Shown in pieces: positions 37,863 through 45,675 of a DNA stretch of 64,000 nucleotides. The notes under the pieces are model-generated. The model was not told the origin of the DNA. It searched no databases and worked only from the letters and a program-made list of their open reading frames with translations. The first letter of the stretch is position 1, and the number at the start of each line of letters is the position of its first letter. The translations under genes and the position numbers were made by a program. The stretch comes from Hydrococcus rivularis NIES-593 (GTDB lineage: Bacteria > Cyanobacteriota > Cyanobacteriia > Cyanobacteriales > Microcystaceae), in assembly GCF_001904635.1 (NCBI RefSeq), contig NZ_MRCB01000005.1, positions 1 to 64,000 of the forward strand. Reading direction: 5' to 3'.

Positions 37863-38093
37863 ATGAATAGCCAGATAGGGTTTATTGTTAAAGTCTTAAT
37901 TCTTTCCATCGCGTTGTCTGTCGCGATTAAATATGGCGGTCAAGCGCTGGCGATCGCTCCTACCCCAACCAACGTTTTATTAGGAATTTTACTGCTTCCC
38001 GCGCTCGTTGCAGTCGCACTAGGGTGGCGAGCAAGAAACGCGGTAAAGCTCAAAGATTCGTCGCCCGAAAGGATCGGTCAAAAATCGCTGTAG
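37863..38093 (+). CDS. small two-helix membrane protein
   Basis: 76 residues with two hydrophobic helices (GFIVKVLILSIALSVAIKYG and LLGILLLPALVAVALGWRA) and a basic C-terminus. It is a cyanobacterial hypothetical of unknown role. Only 7 bp separate its stop from the AI-2E transporter start, so the two are almost certainly one transcript and it may be a small partner of the transporter. Confidence 0.65.
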   Translation: MNSQIGFIVKVLILSIALSVAIKYGGQALAIAPTPTNVLLGILLLPALVAVALGWRARNAVKLKDSSPERIGQKSL

Positions 38094-38100
38094 CTAGTCC

Positions 38101-39216
38101 ATGGGAGAGAAAACCTTGAAGTTCGGTCAATGGCTTGGCGTTGTTGCAATCGGGATTGCCCTATACATCATGTGGCAAATTCGGCAGATCTTGCTGCTGC
38201 TGTTTGCTGCGATCGTTTTAGCCAATGCTTTAAATATTTTGGTCAAAAGACAGCAAAAATGGGGAATAAAACGAAGTTATGCCGTTGCCATCTCCGGTAT
38301 CCTTCTAATGGCTGCTTCAATTGGATTTTTTTGGTTAGTCGTTCCCCCTTTTGTCAATGAATTCCAGCAGTTAGTGCAGTTAGTTCCTCAAGGGATCGAA
38401 GAGTCGATCGCGTGGCTCGAAGAATTAGGCAATCGCCTCGATCCCGAACTCATTCGAGCTTTGCCTACCATAGAACAACTAACTCAACAACTGCAACCGC
38501 TAGTCAATCAAATAGCCGGACGAGGATTGAGTTTTTTCTATACTTCTTTGGGAATCCCGCTGAGTCTGGTCTTTTTGCTAGTGCTAACTTTTATGCTGCT
38601 AGCCGATCCCCATCCCTATCGTCAAGGATTTATTCGTTTGTTTCCTTCTTTTTATCGGCGGCGAGTCGATGAAATTTTGATTCATTGCGATCGCGCTCTC
38701 AATGACTGGCTGGCAGGCATTTGCTTTAATATGCTTGCCATTGCTTTGTTGAGTTTTGTAGGATTATCAGTGCTACAAATCCCGCTAGCGCTCTCTCAAG
38801 CCACGATCGCGGGTCTATTTGCGTTTATTCCCACTATCGGTCCCGCCTTAAGCGTCGTACCGCCCATGGCGATCGCACTTTTAGACGATCCCTGGAAAGC
38901 TCTTGCCGTCCTGATTTTCTACATTGTCATGCAGCAAGTAGAAACTCAGGTGTTAACTCGCCTGATTCTCAAGCATCATATCTCCGTCTTCCCGGCGATT
39001 ACCCTACTGGCACAATTGTTTTTTGCAACTGTCTTTGGCTTTTTGGGTTTATTTCTGGCTTTTCCTTTAATCATCGTCGGTCAGGTTTGGCTCAAAGAAG
39101 TTTTGATTGAAGATATTCTCGACCGATGGAAAGCAGGGGGCGTTGGGAGACAAGAAGAGGAGGAGACGGGGGGACAAGGAGACAAGGAGACAAGGAGACA
39201 AGGGGACGAGTACTAA
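38101..39216 (+). CDS. AI-2E family transporter, second copy, with repeat-derived tail
   Basis: 371 residues of the AI-2E/PerM superfamily, with paired N-terminal helices, an amphipathic extracytoplasmic region (about 80-140) and the conserved core LTFMLLADPHPYRQGFIRLF, ATIAGLFAFIPTIGPALSVV, then VFLGLFLAFPLI-like helices. The last 20 or so residues (from GRQEEEETGGQ to RRQGDEY) are encoded by a GGAGACAAGG low-complexity repeat that has run into the reading frame. Without it the protein would end near DRWKAGG. The substrate is unknown. Confidence 0.84.
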   Translation: MGEKTLKFGQWLGVVAIGIALYIMWQIRQILLLLFAAIVLANALNILVKRQQKWGIKRSYAVAISGILLMAASIGFFWLVVPPFVNEFQQLVQLVPQGIEESIAWLEELGNRLDPELIRALPTIEQLTQQLQPLVNQIAGRGLSFFYTSLGIPLSLVFLLVLTFMLLADPHPYRQGFIRLFPSFYRRRVDEILIHCDRALNDWLAGICFNMLAIALLSFVGLSVLQIPLALSQATIAGLFAFIPTIGPALSVVPPMAIALLDDPWKALAVLIFYIVMQQVETQVLTRLILKHHISVFPAITLLAQLFFATVFGFLGLFLAFPLIIVGQVWLKEVLIEDILDRWKAGGVGRQEEEETGGQGDKETRRQGDEY

Positions 39217-39273
39217 CTACTAACCACTAGCAACTGTAGGGGCAGTATCCTTTCATCCAAAATCAAATGACTG

Positions 39274-40488
39274 ATGAGAACGATCGCAGAAATTAACGAT
39301 AAAATTCGCCGTCAAGCTGCGGTGGCGTGGACGGTAGAAGAACTGAAAGCCAGAGTACAAGACATCGGCATTGCCCAAGCTTTTAAAGAAGTAGATGTCA
39401 TTTGTACGGGAACCTTTGAGCCGATGGAGTCATCGGGTGCTTTGATTAATCTAGGACATACCGATCCCCCCATCAAAATCCGTCGGTGCTGGCTTGACGG
39501 CGTACCTGCCTATGCTGGATTTGGGGCGGTAGATTTGTATATCGGCGCAACGGCTATGGCAGATTACACTGGCAGCCCAGAAATGGCTGATGGAGAAAAC
39601 CGGCAGGGCGCAACACTTCCAGAACGAGGTGGCGGTCACGTCATTGAAGATTTAATTGCTGGTAAAACCGTTCAATTGCGAGCGATCGGACAAGCGACAG
39701 ACTGCTATCCTAGAGCTTCCTATGAAACCACTATTAGCGCTAAAACGATTAATCAGTTTTATCTGTATAATCCTCGCAATCTCTATCAAAATTTTATTGT
39801 GGGAGTCAACGGGGGCGATCGCCTTTTATATACCTATCTCGGTCCCTTACAACCCAGACTAGGCAATGCCGTCTATTCAAGCCCCGGCGCCATTTCTCCC
39901 CTTCTCAACGATCCAGATTTGCAACTAATCGGTATCGGCACGCGCATTTTTTTGGGAGGCGGGATCGGTTATGTTGCCTGGGAAGGAACGCAGCATTTTC
40001 CCTTACAAAAGCGTCTGCCCAACCGCACGCCCATTGGACCCGCTGCTACTCTCGCTCTCATTGGCGATGCCAGACAAATGAATCTTCGTTGGGTGCGAGG
40101 CTGCTATTTCAAAAACTATGGTCCTTCTCTGATGCTTGGCGTAGGCATTCCCCTTCCCGTTTTAAACGAGGAAGTCGTTCGCCATTGCGCCGTCCGAGAC
40201 AAGGAGATCGTCGCGCCTGTCGTCGATTTTTCCATTCCTCGGCGCGTCCGTCCTACCTTTGGTCTAGTTAGTTACGCCCAACTCAAAAGCGGTCAGATTA
40301 CCATCGAAGGAAAAACAGTACGAACTGCTCCGCTTGCCAGTATTTTTCTCTCTAGGCAAGTTGCCCAGGAATTAAAGCAATGGATCGAAGCAGGCGAGTT
40401 CATGCTTGCCGAACCCGTCGCCTCGATTCCGATGGATCGTTCTTTTTTACCCCAAGATCGCTGGGGTTCTAAAATTACGCTCGATTGA
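39274..40488 (+). CDS. DUF39 homocysteine biosynthesis protein
   Basis: 404 residues of the DUF39 family, implicated in assembling homocysteine from aspartate semialdehyde and a sulfur donor in archaea and anaerobes, and also present in many cyanobacteria. Visible blocks: RTIAEINDKIRRQAAVAWT, EVDVICTGTFEPMESSGA, INLGHTDPPIKIRRCWLDG, GHVIEDLIAGKTVQLRAIG, GTRIFLGGGIGYVAWEGTQH. No ferredoxin domain is fused. The start is ATG at 39274 after a spacer of repeat-like text. The sulfur donor and true product in this organism are inference. Confidence 0.82.
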   Translation: MRTIAEINDKIRRQAAVAWTVEELKARVQDIGIAQAFKEVDVICTGTFEPMESSGALINLGHTDPPIKIRRCWLDGVPAYAGFGAVDLYIGATAMADYTGSPEMADGENRQGATLPERGGGHVIEDLIAGKTVQLRAIGQATDCYPRASYETTISAKTINQFYLYNPRNLYQNFIVGVNGGDRLLYTYLGPLQPRLGNAVYSSPGAISPLLNDPDLQLIGIGTRIFLGGGIGYVAWEGTQHFPLQKRLPNRTPIGPAATLALIGDARQMNLRWVRGCYFKNYGPSLMLGVGIPLPVLNEEVVRHCAVRDKEIVAPVVDFSIPRRVRPTFGLVSYAQLKSGQITIEGKTVRTAPLASIFLSRQVAQELKQWIEAGEFMLAEPVASIPMDRSFLPQDRWGSKITLD

Positions 40489-40596
40489 CTTTTCCTCTAG
40501 TTTTTAGGGGATTCTGGGCGGATAGAATTTAGAAGACTCAAAACCTCAGTTGAGCTTTTAACTCGCCTAATGTTATGGAGACGCGATCGCGTATAG

Positions 40597-40659
40597 TTTT
40601 TTCGACTTTTGTTATTTCTACAGCATTATTGGGAATTATATGACTGTAGGTCGAAAAAA
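40597..40659. promoter_or_regulatory. separated inverted repeat before the ParA-fusion gene
   Basis: TTTTTTCGAC (40597-40606) and GTCGAAAAAA (40650-40659) are perfect 10-bp complements 43 bp apart, ending 8 bp before the ParA-fusion start. ATGCGTTAATG at 40660-40670 also forms a two-codon ATG-CGT-TAA frame whose stop overlaps the gene's ATG. The arms could be a partition-type operator or centromere site, or a leader hairpin hiding the start region. Confidence 0.5.
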
Positions 40660-40667
40660 ATGCGTTA

Positions 40668-42035
40668 ATGATAAGAGATATCGAGTGGAATCACATTTTA
40701 GATAGTATTTCAAACGATGCACACGAAGCGATTATTCGTAATGATTTTGTAGAACCTTTTTTAACAGCACTGGGATTTACAAAAACAGAATGGTTTCCAG
40801 AGTTTATGACAGGTAAAGGAGCTGATAGCGTAGATTATGCAGCTAGAAAAAATAGTGTTGGTGATATTTTTAGAGATACAAAAACAAATCCTTATGTTCT
40901 AATTGAGGTTAAGGGACGAAGAACGGTTGCTGGAGCACAAATTAACTTAGCAAACGGAACTTCCAAATACAAAGAAACAAAAGAACAAATCAAAAGATAT
41001 CTACTTTCTCCTAAATGTCAAACCGCCCGGTGGGGAATTATTACTAATGCAACGCATATTCAGTTATTCCGACGGCATGAAAAAGTTATCGTTCCCGCCA
41101 CTTCTAACTATTTGATTAAAAAAGACAACATCGCTCAAATTGTCTCCCAGATTAAAAATTTAATCGATAATCCTCCTAGAGCCTTATCTGTTTGTGTTTA
41201 TAACGATAAAGGTGGAGTTGGGAAAACAACAACGGTAGCTAATTTAGCGGCAATTCTTGCACATCTAGGCAAAAAAGTTTTAGTTATTGATTTCGATCCG
41301 CAACAAGGGGATCTGACGGCTTCTCTGAGAAAACAAGAAGGAAAAGTTAAATTATCTGATTGTCTAATTAACCATAAGATAGATATTCATAACACTATTC
41401 AAAAGTTCCAAGTAAAATTCAAAAATCCGCCTACGCTAAAAAATATCTTTGACTTAATTCCTTCTGACTCAGCACTTGAAAAATATATGGAGCCTGGGGA
41501 GCAAGCTAAAATCCAGGGAGGATCTGCTCGCTTAAAACGATTAATCGAACCTTTATTGGAAGAATATGATTATATTATTTTTGACTGTCCGACTAACTGG
41601 ACATTTTTTAGTCAAAGTTGCGTCTATGCTTCAGATGTTGTTTTAATTCCCACACAGCATAATAATTTTGCCTCTCTCAAAAATTCTCAAAAAGTTATTC
41701 AAAAATACATTCCAGAAATACGAGATAAAAGAGATGATGGAAGACCAGTTGCTCTACCAATTTTCTTTAATCATCATAAACCTACCGATGCTGCAATGAA
41801 AAGAACGCATGATTTTATCCAATCTTTATTGACAACAAGTAGCGGTGGAATCAATAAAGACTTACTTCCTTACTACTATCCAAAAGCAAGTTTGGGTAGT
41901 TTTGATAAATCAATCTTTTCTATTCCTGAATATGCTATTGTAGCCAGCGCTGGATTTTCCGGGATTCCTGCTGCTTTAACGCATAAAATCGCACATGCAT
42001 CTTATCTCGCTTTAGCTAAGGAGTATTTTCTATAA
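40668..42035 (+). CDS. PD-(D/E)XK nuclease-like domain fused to ParA ATPase
   Basis: 455 residues. Residues 1-165 resemble the N-terminal nuclease domain of type I restriction R subunits and related REases: FVEPFLTALGF, then Asp56 in SVDYAARKN and Glu80-Lys82 in YVLIEVKGRR, a D-ExK pattern, then WGIITNATHIQLFRR. Residues 172-455 are a ParA/MinD-type ATPase: deviant Walker A DKGGVGKTTT with signature Lys181, VIDFDPQQGDLT, and Walker B YDYIIFDCPTNW. ParA proteins move DNA or cargo with a ParB partner, and one is encoded right behind with a 1-base stop-start overlap. Codon use is AT-rich compared with the neighbours, suggesting transfer. Nuclease activity is inferred only. Confidence 0.8.
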   Translation: MIRDIEWNHILDSISNDAHEAIIRNDFVEPFLTALGFTKTEWFPEFMTGKGADSVDYAARKNSVGDIFRDTKTNPYVLIEVKGRRTVAGAQINLANGTSKYKETKEQIKRYLLSPKCQTARWGIITNATHIQLFRRHEKVIVPATSNYLIKKDNIAQIVSQIKNLIDNPPRALSVCVYNDKGGVGKTTTVANLAAILAHLGKKVLVIDFDPQQGDLTASLRKQEGKVKLSDCLINHKIDIHNTIQKFQVKFKNPPTLKNIFDLIPSDSALEKYMEPGEQAKIQGGSARLKRLIEPLLEEYDYIIFDCPTNWTFFSQSCVYASDVVLIPTQHNNFASLKNSQKVIQKYIPEIRDKRDDGRPVALPIFFNHHKPTDAAMKRTHDFIQSLLTTSSGGINKDLLPYYYPKASLGSFDKSIFSIPEYAIVASAGFSGIPAALTHKIAHASYLALAKEYFL

Positions 42036-42832
42036 TGGGTGACTTTGATAATATTGGTAAACTTATGCACTTGCCTTTAGAAGACATTAAACCAAGTGAT
42101 GAATTTTTTACAGCACCTGAGTTTATTGTCAATGCGGCAGCAGCAGCAGTCAAGACAGAAGGAAGAAATTGGGTTCCTTTAATTGTTAAAGAAATTGCTG
42201 AATATCAATATCAAGTTGTCAGTAATCCACTGGTTTATGAAGTTGCACAAAAAGCTGGACTAGAAAGAGTTTGGTGCATCGTAATCGATCCAAAACCAGA
42301 AAATATAGAACAGGCAAAAATTCTAACAGGAGCAACTAAGCCTCGTGTCAATTTAAACACTGCTTCTAGAGAAACTATTCTTGCCGCGCTTAAGTATTTA
42401 ATTGAAGAACCTAATAGTGCTTTAAAGGGAGTAGATGTTATCATAGCTACTCAGAAAATCGCCGAAGCGAAGCGAGAAAGCTGGAAAAATTTTAATGAGA
42501 TTACTAAATTAAAATGTGGGATAACACAAGGAAAAAAATTAGAGGCTTTGAAGGAAGTATTTTTTCTTTCTCCTTCGCCAAAAGCAAAATTACCTCCTCT
42601 TCCCGAACCTGTTAGTATTAAACGCGCATCTAGAGATGAAATTTTTGAGCGTCTTAACTATTTATTTACTTGGAAGATAGATAGATTTGATACTATCAAT
42701 CCAGACAAAGCAGCAGATATTATCTTTACAGCTAGCAAAAGCAAGTGGAAAAGCCTAAATCCTATATCAAAATTGAATTGTGGTCTTAATCAAGCACAAA
42801 TTAAAACTTTAAAAATCGTGTTCTCCCTCTAA
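42035..42832 (+). CDS. ParB-like protein with two tandem HhH-type repeats
   Basis: 265 residues. Residues 14-95 resemble the ParB/Srx N-terminal fold (LPLEDIKPSDEFF, WVPLIVKEIAEYQYQVVSN, YEVAQKAGLERVWCIVIDP), but the usual GxRR/HR nucleotide-binding motif is replaced by SNPLVYEV. Residues 104-177 and 194-264 are two copies of one unit: NLNTASRETILAALKYL against SIKRASRDEIFERLNYL, then ITKLKCGITQGKKLEALKEV against ISKLNCGLNQAQIKTLKIV. The first part of each unit looks like a helix-hairpin-helix of the ComEA type, a DNA-binding motif. It is translationally coupled to the ParA fusion. Function is not known. Confidence 0.7.
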   Translation: MGDFDNIGKLMHLPLEDIKPSDEFFTAPEFIVNAAAAAVKTEGRNWVPLIVKEIAEYQYQVVSNPLVYEVAQKAGLERVWCIVIDPKPENIEQAKILTGATKPRVNLNTASRETILAALKYLIEEPNSALKGVDVIIATQKIAEAKRESWKNFNEITKLKCGITQGKKLEALKEVFFLSPSPKAKLPPLPEPVSIKRASRDEIFERLNYLFTWKIDRFDTINPDKAADIIFTASKSKWKSLNPISKLNCGLNQAQIKTLKIVFSL

Positions 42833-42868
42833 TAAAAAAACTCTGCGTCTCTGCGTCTTTGTGCGAGA

Positions 42869-43705
42869 TTAGGTCTTAGCTTTAGGTCGAATTAAAATTC
42901 CCTGAGAAGGACTAAATAATAATGCAACCAAAAAAAACGTAGAAGAAATCAATACGATCGCAGCTCCAGAAGGAAGATTATTATAATAACTAATATAAAC
43001 TCCTACTACACTTGCAAATGATCCTATTAATGCACCTAAGATCATCATCTGGTGAAATTCTTTAACTAATAGATAAGCTGTCAGTGCGGGCCCAATTAAA
43101 AGAGATATAACGAGAATTACTCCTACGGCTTGCATGCTAGCAATAATAGTCAAGGTAATCGCTGCCATAAAGCAAAAATGGATCGCATTAATCGGCAAAC
43201 CGATCGCTCGTGCTCCCATCTTATCAAACGTAAAAAATAGGAGTTCTTTATAAAACAACCAAACGACTAAAAGAATAATCGCAGCAATAATAGCTGTTCG
43301 ATAAATATCATGAATGGTAACGCCTAAAATATCTCCGAAGAGAAAACTATCTAAATCTAATTTGCTCTTGAGAACTGTAATTAGTGTAATTCCTAGCGCA
43401 AAAAAAGTAGAGAAAGTTAATGCCATAGCCGAATCCACTTTGACGCGAGATTGAGCGCGAATTAAGGAGATTAAAAATGAACCCAGAATCCCCGATGCAA
43501 AAGCACCAATGAGAATATCAATTCCTAAAAAAAATGAGATTGCCAGTCCGGGAAAAACACAGTGGGCGATAACATCTCCCAGAAGTGCCATACGTTGAAC
43601 GATTAAATAACTGCCTACAACTGGACAGAGAATACCAACTAGAATGCCGATCGCGATCGCGTGTCGCATGAATTCATAATTCCAGGGTTCGAGTAACCAA
43701 TTCAT
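42869..43705 (-). CDS. znuB: zinc/manganese ABC transporter permease
   Basis: 278 residues with about eight hydrophobic helices, of the ABC-3 metal permease family. Typical regions are AIAIGILVGILCPVVGSYLI, VQRMALLGDVIAHCVFPGLA, and SAMALTFSTFFALGITLI. It acts with the ATPase encoded immediately upstream on the strand (64 bp away) and the divergent binding protein. Zinc is favoured over manganese because of the binding-protein ligands; MntB is the alternative name. Confidence 0.85.
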   Translation of the reverse strand: MNWLLEPWNYEFMRHAIAIGILVGILCPVVGSYLIVQRMALLGDVIAHCVFPGLAISFFLGIDILIGAFASGILGSFLISLIRAQSRVKVDSAMALTFSTFFALGITLITVLKSKLDLDSFLFGDILGVTIHDIYRTAIIAAIILLVVWLFYKELLFFTFDKMGARAIGLPINAIHFCFMAAITLTIIASMQAVGVILVISLLIGPALTAYLLVKEFHQMMILGALIGSFASVVGVYISYYNNLPSGAAIVLISSTFFLVALLFSPSQGILIRPKAKT

Positions 43706-43769
43706 ATTGTTATTAGTTAATAGTGATTGATTAGTTTTTAAGAGAAAATACTCGCCCTCTTACTAGCTA

Positions 43770-44516
43770 CTAACAAAACAGCGTATTATCCCAATCGGGT
43801 TGTAGCGAGTTTTGTAAATTCGTCCCATAAGCGCGACATAAATTTTCAGGGGTCATTACTCGATCTGGACTTCCATCCGCAATTAAGCCTCGATTGATCA
43901 GCAGCAGTCGATCCAACTGATTCAATGCCCCTCCCCAATCGTGGCTGCTGATTAAAAGAATTTTGCCCTCTCTTTTGAGTTGGGCAAACACCTCTAACAT
44001 AATTCTCTCGGTTTTTGCATCCACTCCAGTAAACGGTTCGTCTAATAAAAATATTTCCGCTTGTTGCGCTAAGGCACGGGCAAGGAATACCCGTTGCTGT
44101 TGTCCGCCAGAAAGTTCTCCGATGCGACGGTGACGCAGGGAATACATTTCTACCCTTTCCAGCGCCGCTTTCACAATTTCTTTGGCAGCAGCGCCAGGAC
44201 GACGAAACCAACCCAAATGTCGGGTTCGCGCCATCAGAACGACATTCCAGACAGTGATGGGAAAGTCCCAATCGATTTGCGATCGCTGGGGAATATAGGC
44301 AACTTTCTGTAATTGTTGGTGAAGGGGACAATTACAATAATGCACCGCGCCACTCGCTGCTGGAATCAGTCCCAGCATGGCTTTTATCAGGGTGCTTTTC
44401 CCCGCCCCATTGGGACCGATAATACCTACCAGTTGTCCCGGTTCGATGTGAAAACTAATTCGATCTAAGCCTCGCACTTCTCGGTAATTGACACTAAGTT
44501 GCCGAACATCTAACAT
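43770..44516 (-). CDS. znuC: zinc/manganese ABC transporter ATP-binding protein
   Basis: 248 residues with a complete nucleotide-binding domain: Walker A GPNGAGKSTLIKAMLG, Q-loop AYIPQRSQIDWDFPITVWNV, signature ELSGGQQQRVFLARAL, Walker B AEIFLLDEPFTGVD and switch His in LLISSHDWG. The Q-loop context QIDWDFPITV is typical of Mn/Zn uptake ATPases. First gene of the permease-ATPase transcript, divergent by 72 bp from the binding protein. Confidence 0.9.
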   Translation of the reverse strand: MLDVRQLSVNYREVRGLDRISFHIEPGQLVGIIGPNGAGKSTLIKAMLGLIPAASGAVHYCNCPLHQQLQKVAYIPQRSQIDWDFPITVWNVVLMARTRHLGWFRRPGAAAKEIVKAALERVEMYSLRHRRIGELSGGQQQRVFLARALAQQAEIFLLDEPFTGVDAKTERIMLEVFAQLKREGKILLISSHDWGGALNQLDRLLLINRGLIADGSPDRVMTPENLCRAYGTNLQNSLQPDWDNTLFC

Positions 44517-44533
44517 GAAAAGTCGAGAATAAT

Positions 44534-44552
44534 AATGATAACAAAACTCATT
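44534..44552. promoter_or_regulatory. possible Fur/Zur-type operator between znuC and znuA
   Basis: AATGATAACAAAACTCATT: a 19-bp sequence with 5-bp matching ends (AATGA and TCATT) in the 72-bp divergent promoter of the metal transporter. Cyanobacterial Zur boxes have the form TGATAATxATTATCA. The left half fits and the right half fits poorly, so this is a weak candidate. Confidence 0.3.
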
Positions 44553-44588
44553 TTACTCGTCCCGGTTAATTAGAAGTCTTAAAAATCT

Positions 44589-45638
44589 ATGATTCCTACC
44601 CCGCCTCAAACCTGGGCAAAAGCTGCTGTCGTTCTGGCTGTAGGATGCTTAGTTGGTTGCGGTCAATCTAAGCCCACTACTCAGACTAGCCAGATTAATC
44701 CTGCCGCAACTCCAGTAGAGGTAGAAAATACAGCAAGCGATCGCCCCAAAATCGTAGCAACTACCAGCGTTTTGTGCGATCTAACCAAACAAATAGCTAG
44801 AGATACAATCGATCTGACCTGTTTATTGAAGCCTGGAGTAGACGCTCATGTCTACGAACCCGTACCCGAAGACCGCAAGGCAATAGAAAACGCTCAACTC
44901 ATCTTCTATTCAGGCTACGATCTAGAACCAGCCTTAATCAAAATTATCAAATCAACCTCTAATTCCGCACCAAAAATTGCGGTTGCCGAAGTAGCAGTTC
45001 CCGATCCTCTCATGGGCGAAGAACACGAACACGAACATCAGGAAAAAGCGCAAGGAGAGCAAGTTCCCGATCCTCACGTCTGGCATGACGCTCAAAATGG
45101 CATTCGTATGGCAGGCGTCATTCAAACTAATCTGGCTCAGTTAGCCCCTGCTAATGCCGAACTGTATGCTAAAAATGCTCAAGCACTCAAAGAAGAATTG
45201 ACCCAGATTGACAGTTGGATAAAATCTCAAATTGCAACGATTCCCAAGACGAATCGGAAAATAGTCACCACCCACGATGCAATGGGATATTATGCCGCTG
45301 CCTATGGCATTCCTATTGAAGGAGCGATCCAAGGAATCAGTACAGAAGAAAAGCCTACTGCGACCCGGGTAAAAGAATTGGTCGATTCGGTTAAAGCAAC
45401 TAAAGTCCCGACAATTTTTGCAGAAATTGTGGTCAATCCCAAGCTAATTCAAACCGTTGCCAAGGAAGCTAACGTTAAACTCTCAGATCGCGAACTTTTC
45501 TCCGACAGCTTGGGCGAACCGGGTTCGCAAGGCGATACCTATCCCAAAATGTTAATTGCCAATACTCAAACCATTGTCGAAGGCTTGGGCGGGAAGTTTA
45601 CGCCTTTTGCAGCTCAGAATTCTAAAGAATCTGAGTAA
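44589..45638 (+). CDS. znuA: metal ABC transporter substrate-binding lipoprotein, zinc type
   Basis: 349 residues. The signal ends in a lipobox (AVGCLVGC). The cluster A-I binding-protein fold has metal ligands His in GVDAHVYEP, His in DPHVWHD, His in VTTHDAMGYYAAAYG and Asp in GSQGDTYPKM. The third ligand is His, as in TroA/ZnuA, rather than the Glu of MntC/PsaA. A short His/Glu-rich loop (GEEHEHEHQEKAQGEQ) lies before the second ligand, also a zinc-type feature. It delivers Zn2+ (possibly Mn2+) to the divergent permease and ATPase. Confidence 0.85.
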   Translation: MIPTPPQTWAKAAVVLAVGCLVGCGQSKPTTQTSQINPAATPVEVENTASDRPKIVATTSVLCDLTKQIARDTIDLTCLLKPGVDAHVYEPVPEDRKAIENAQLIFYSGYDLEPALIKIIKSTSNSAPKIAVAEVAVPDPLMGEEHEHEHQEKAQGEQVPDPHVWHDAQNGIRMAGVIQTNLAQLAPANAELYAKNAQALKEELTQIDSWIKSQIATIPKTNRKIVTTHDAMGYYAAAYGIPIEGAIQGISTEEKPTATRVKELVDSVKATKVPTIFAEIVVNPKLIQTVAKEANVKLSDRELFSDSLGEPGSQGDTYPKMLIANTQTIVEGLGGKFTPFAAQNSKESE

Positions 45639-45641
45639 CTT

Positions 45642-45675
45642 AAGAATTACTGCTTCAAAAGAATTACTGCTTCAA
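45642..45675. repeat. 17-bp exact tandem duplication
   Basis: AAGAATTACTGCTTCAA occurs twice with no gap (45642-45658, 45659-45675). The second copy holds the stop codon of the esterase on the minus strand, so the duplication added a second, unused copy of that gene end. It occupies the convergent spacer behind znuA. Confidence 0.8.

Noticed and set aside
40489-42868. Integrated prophage or conjugative element around the ParA cassette
   Set aside because: No integrase, relaxase, tRNA attachment site, terminase or structural gene flanks it; only the two genes differ in composition.
44589-45638. Manganese-specific MntC assignment
   Set aside because: The third metal ligand is His in VTTHDAMGY, as in TroA/ZnuA, not the Glu of MntC/PsaA, and a His-rich loop is present.
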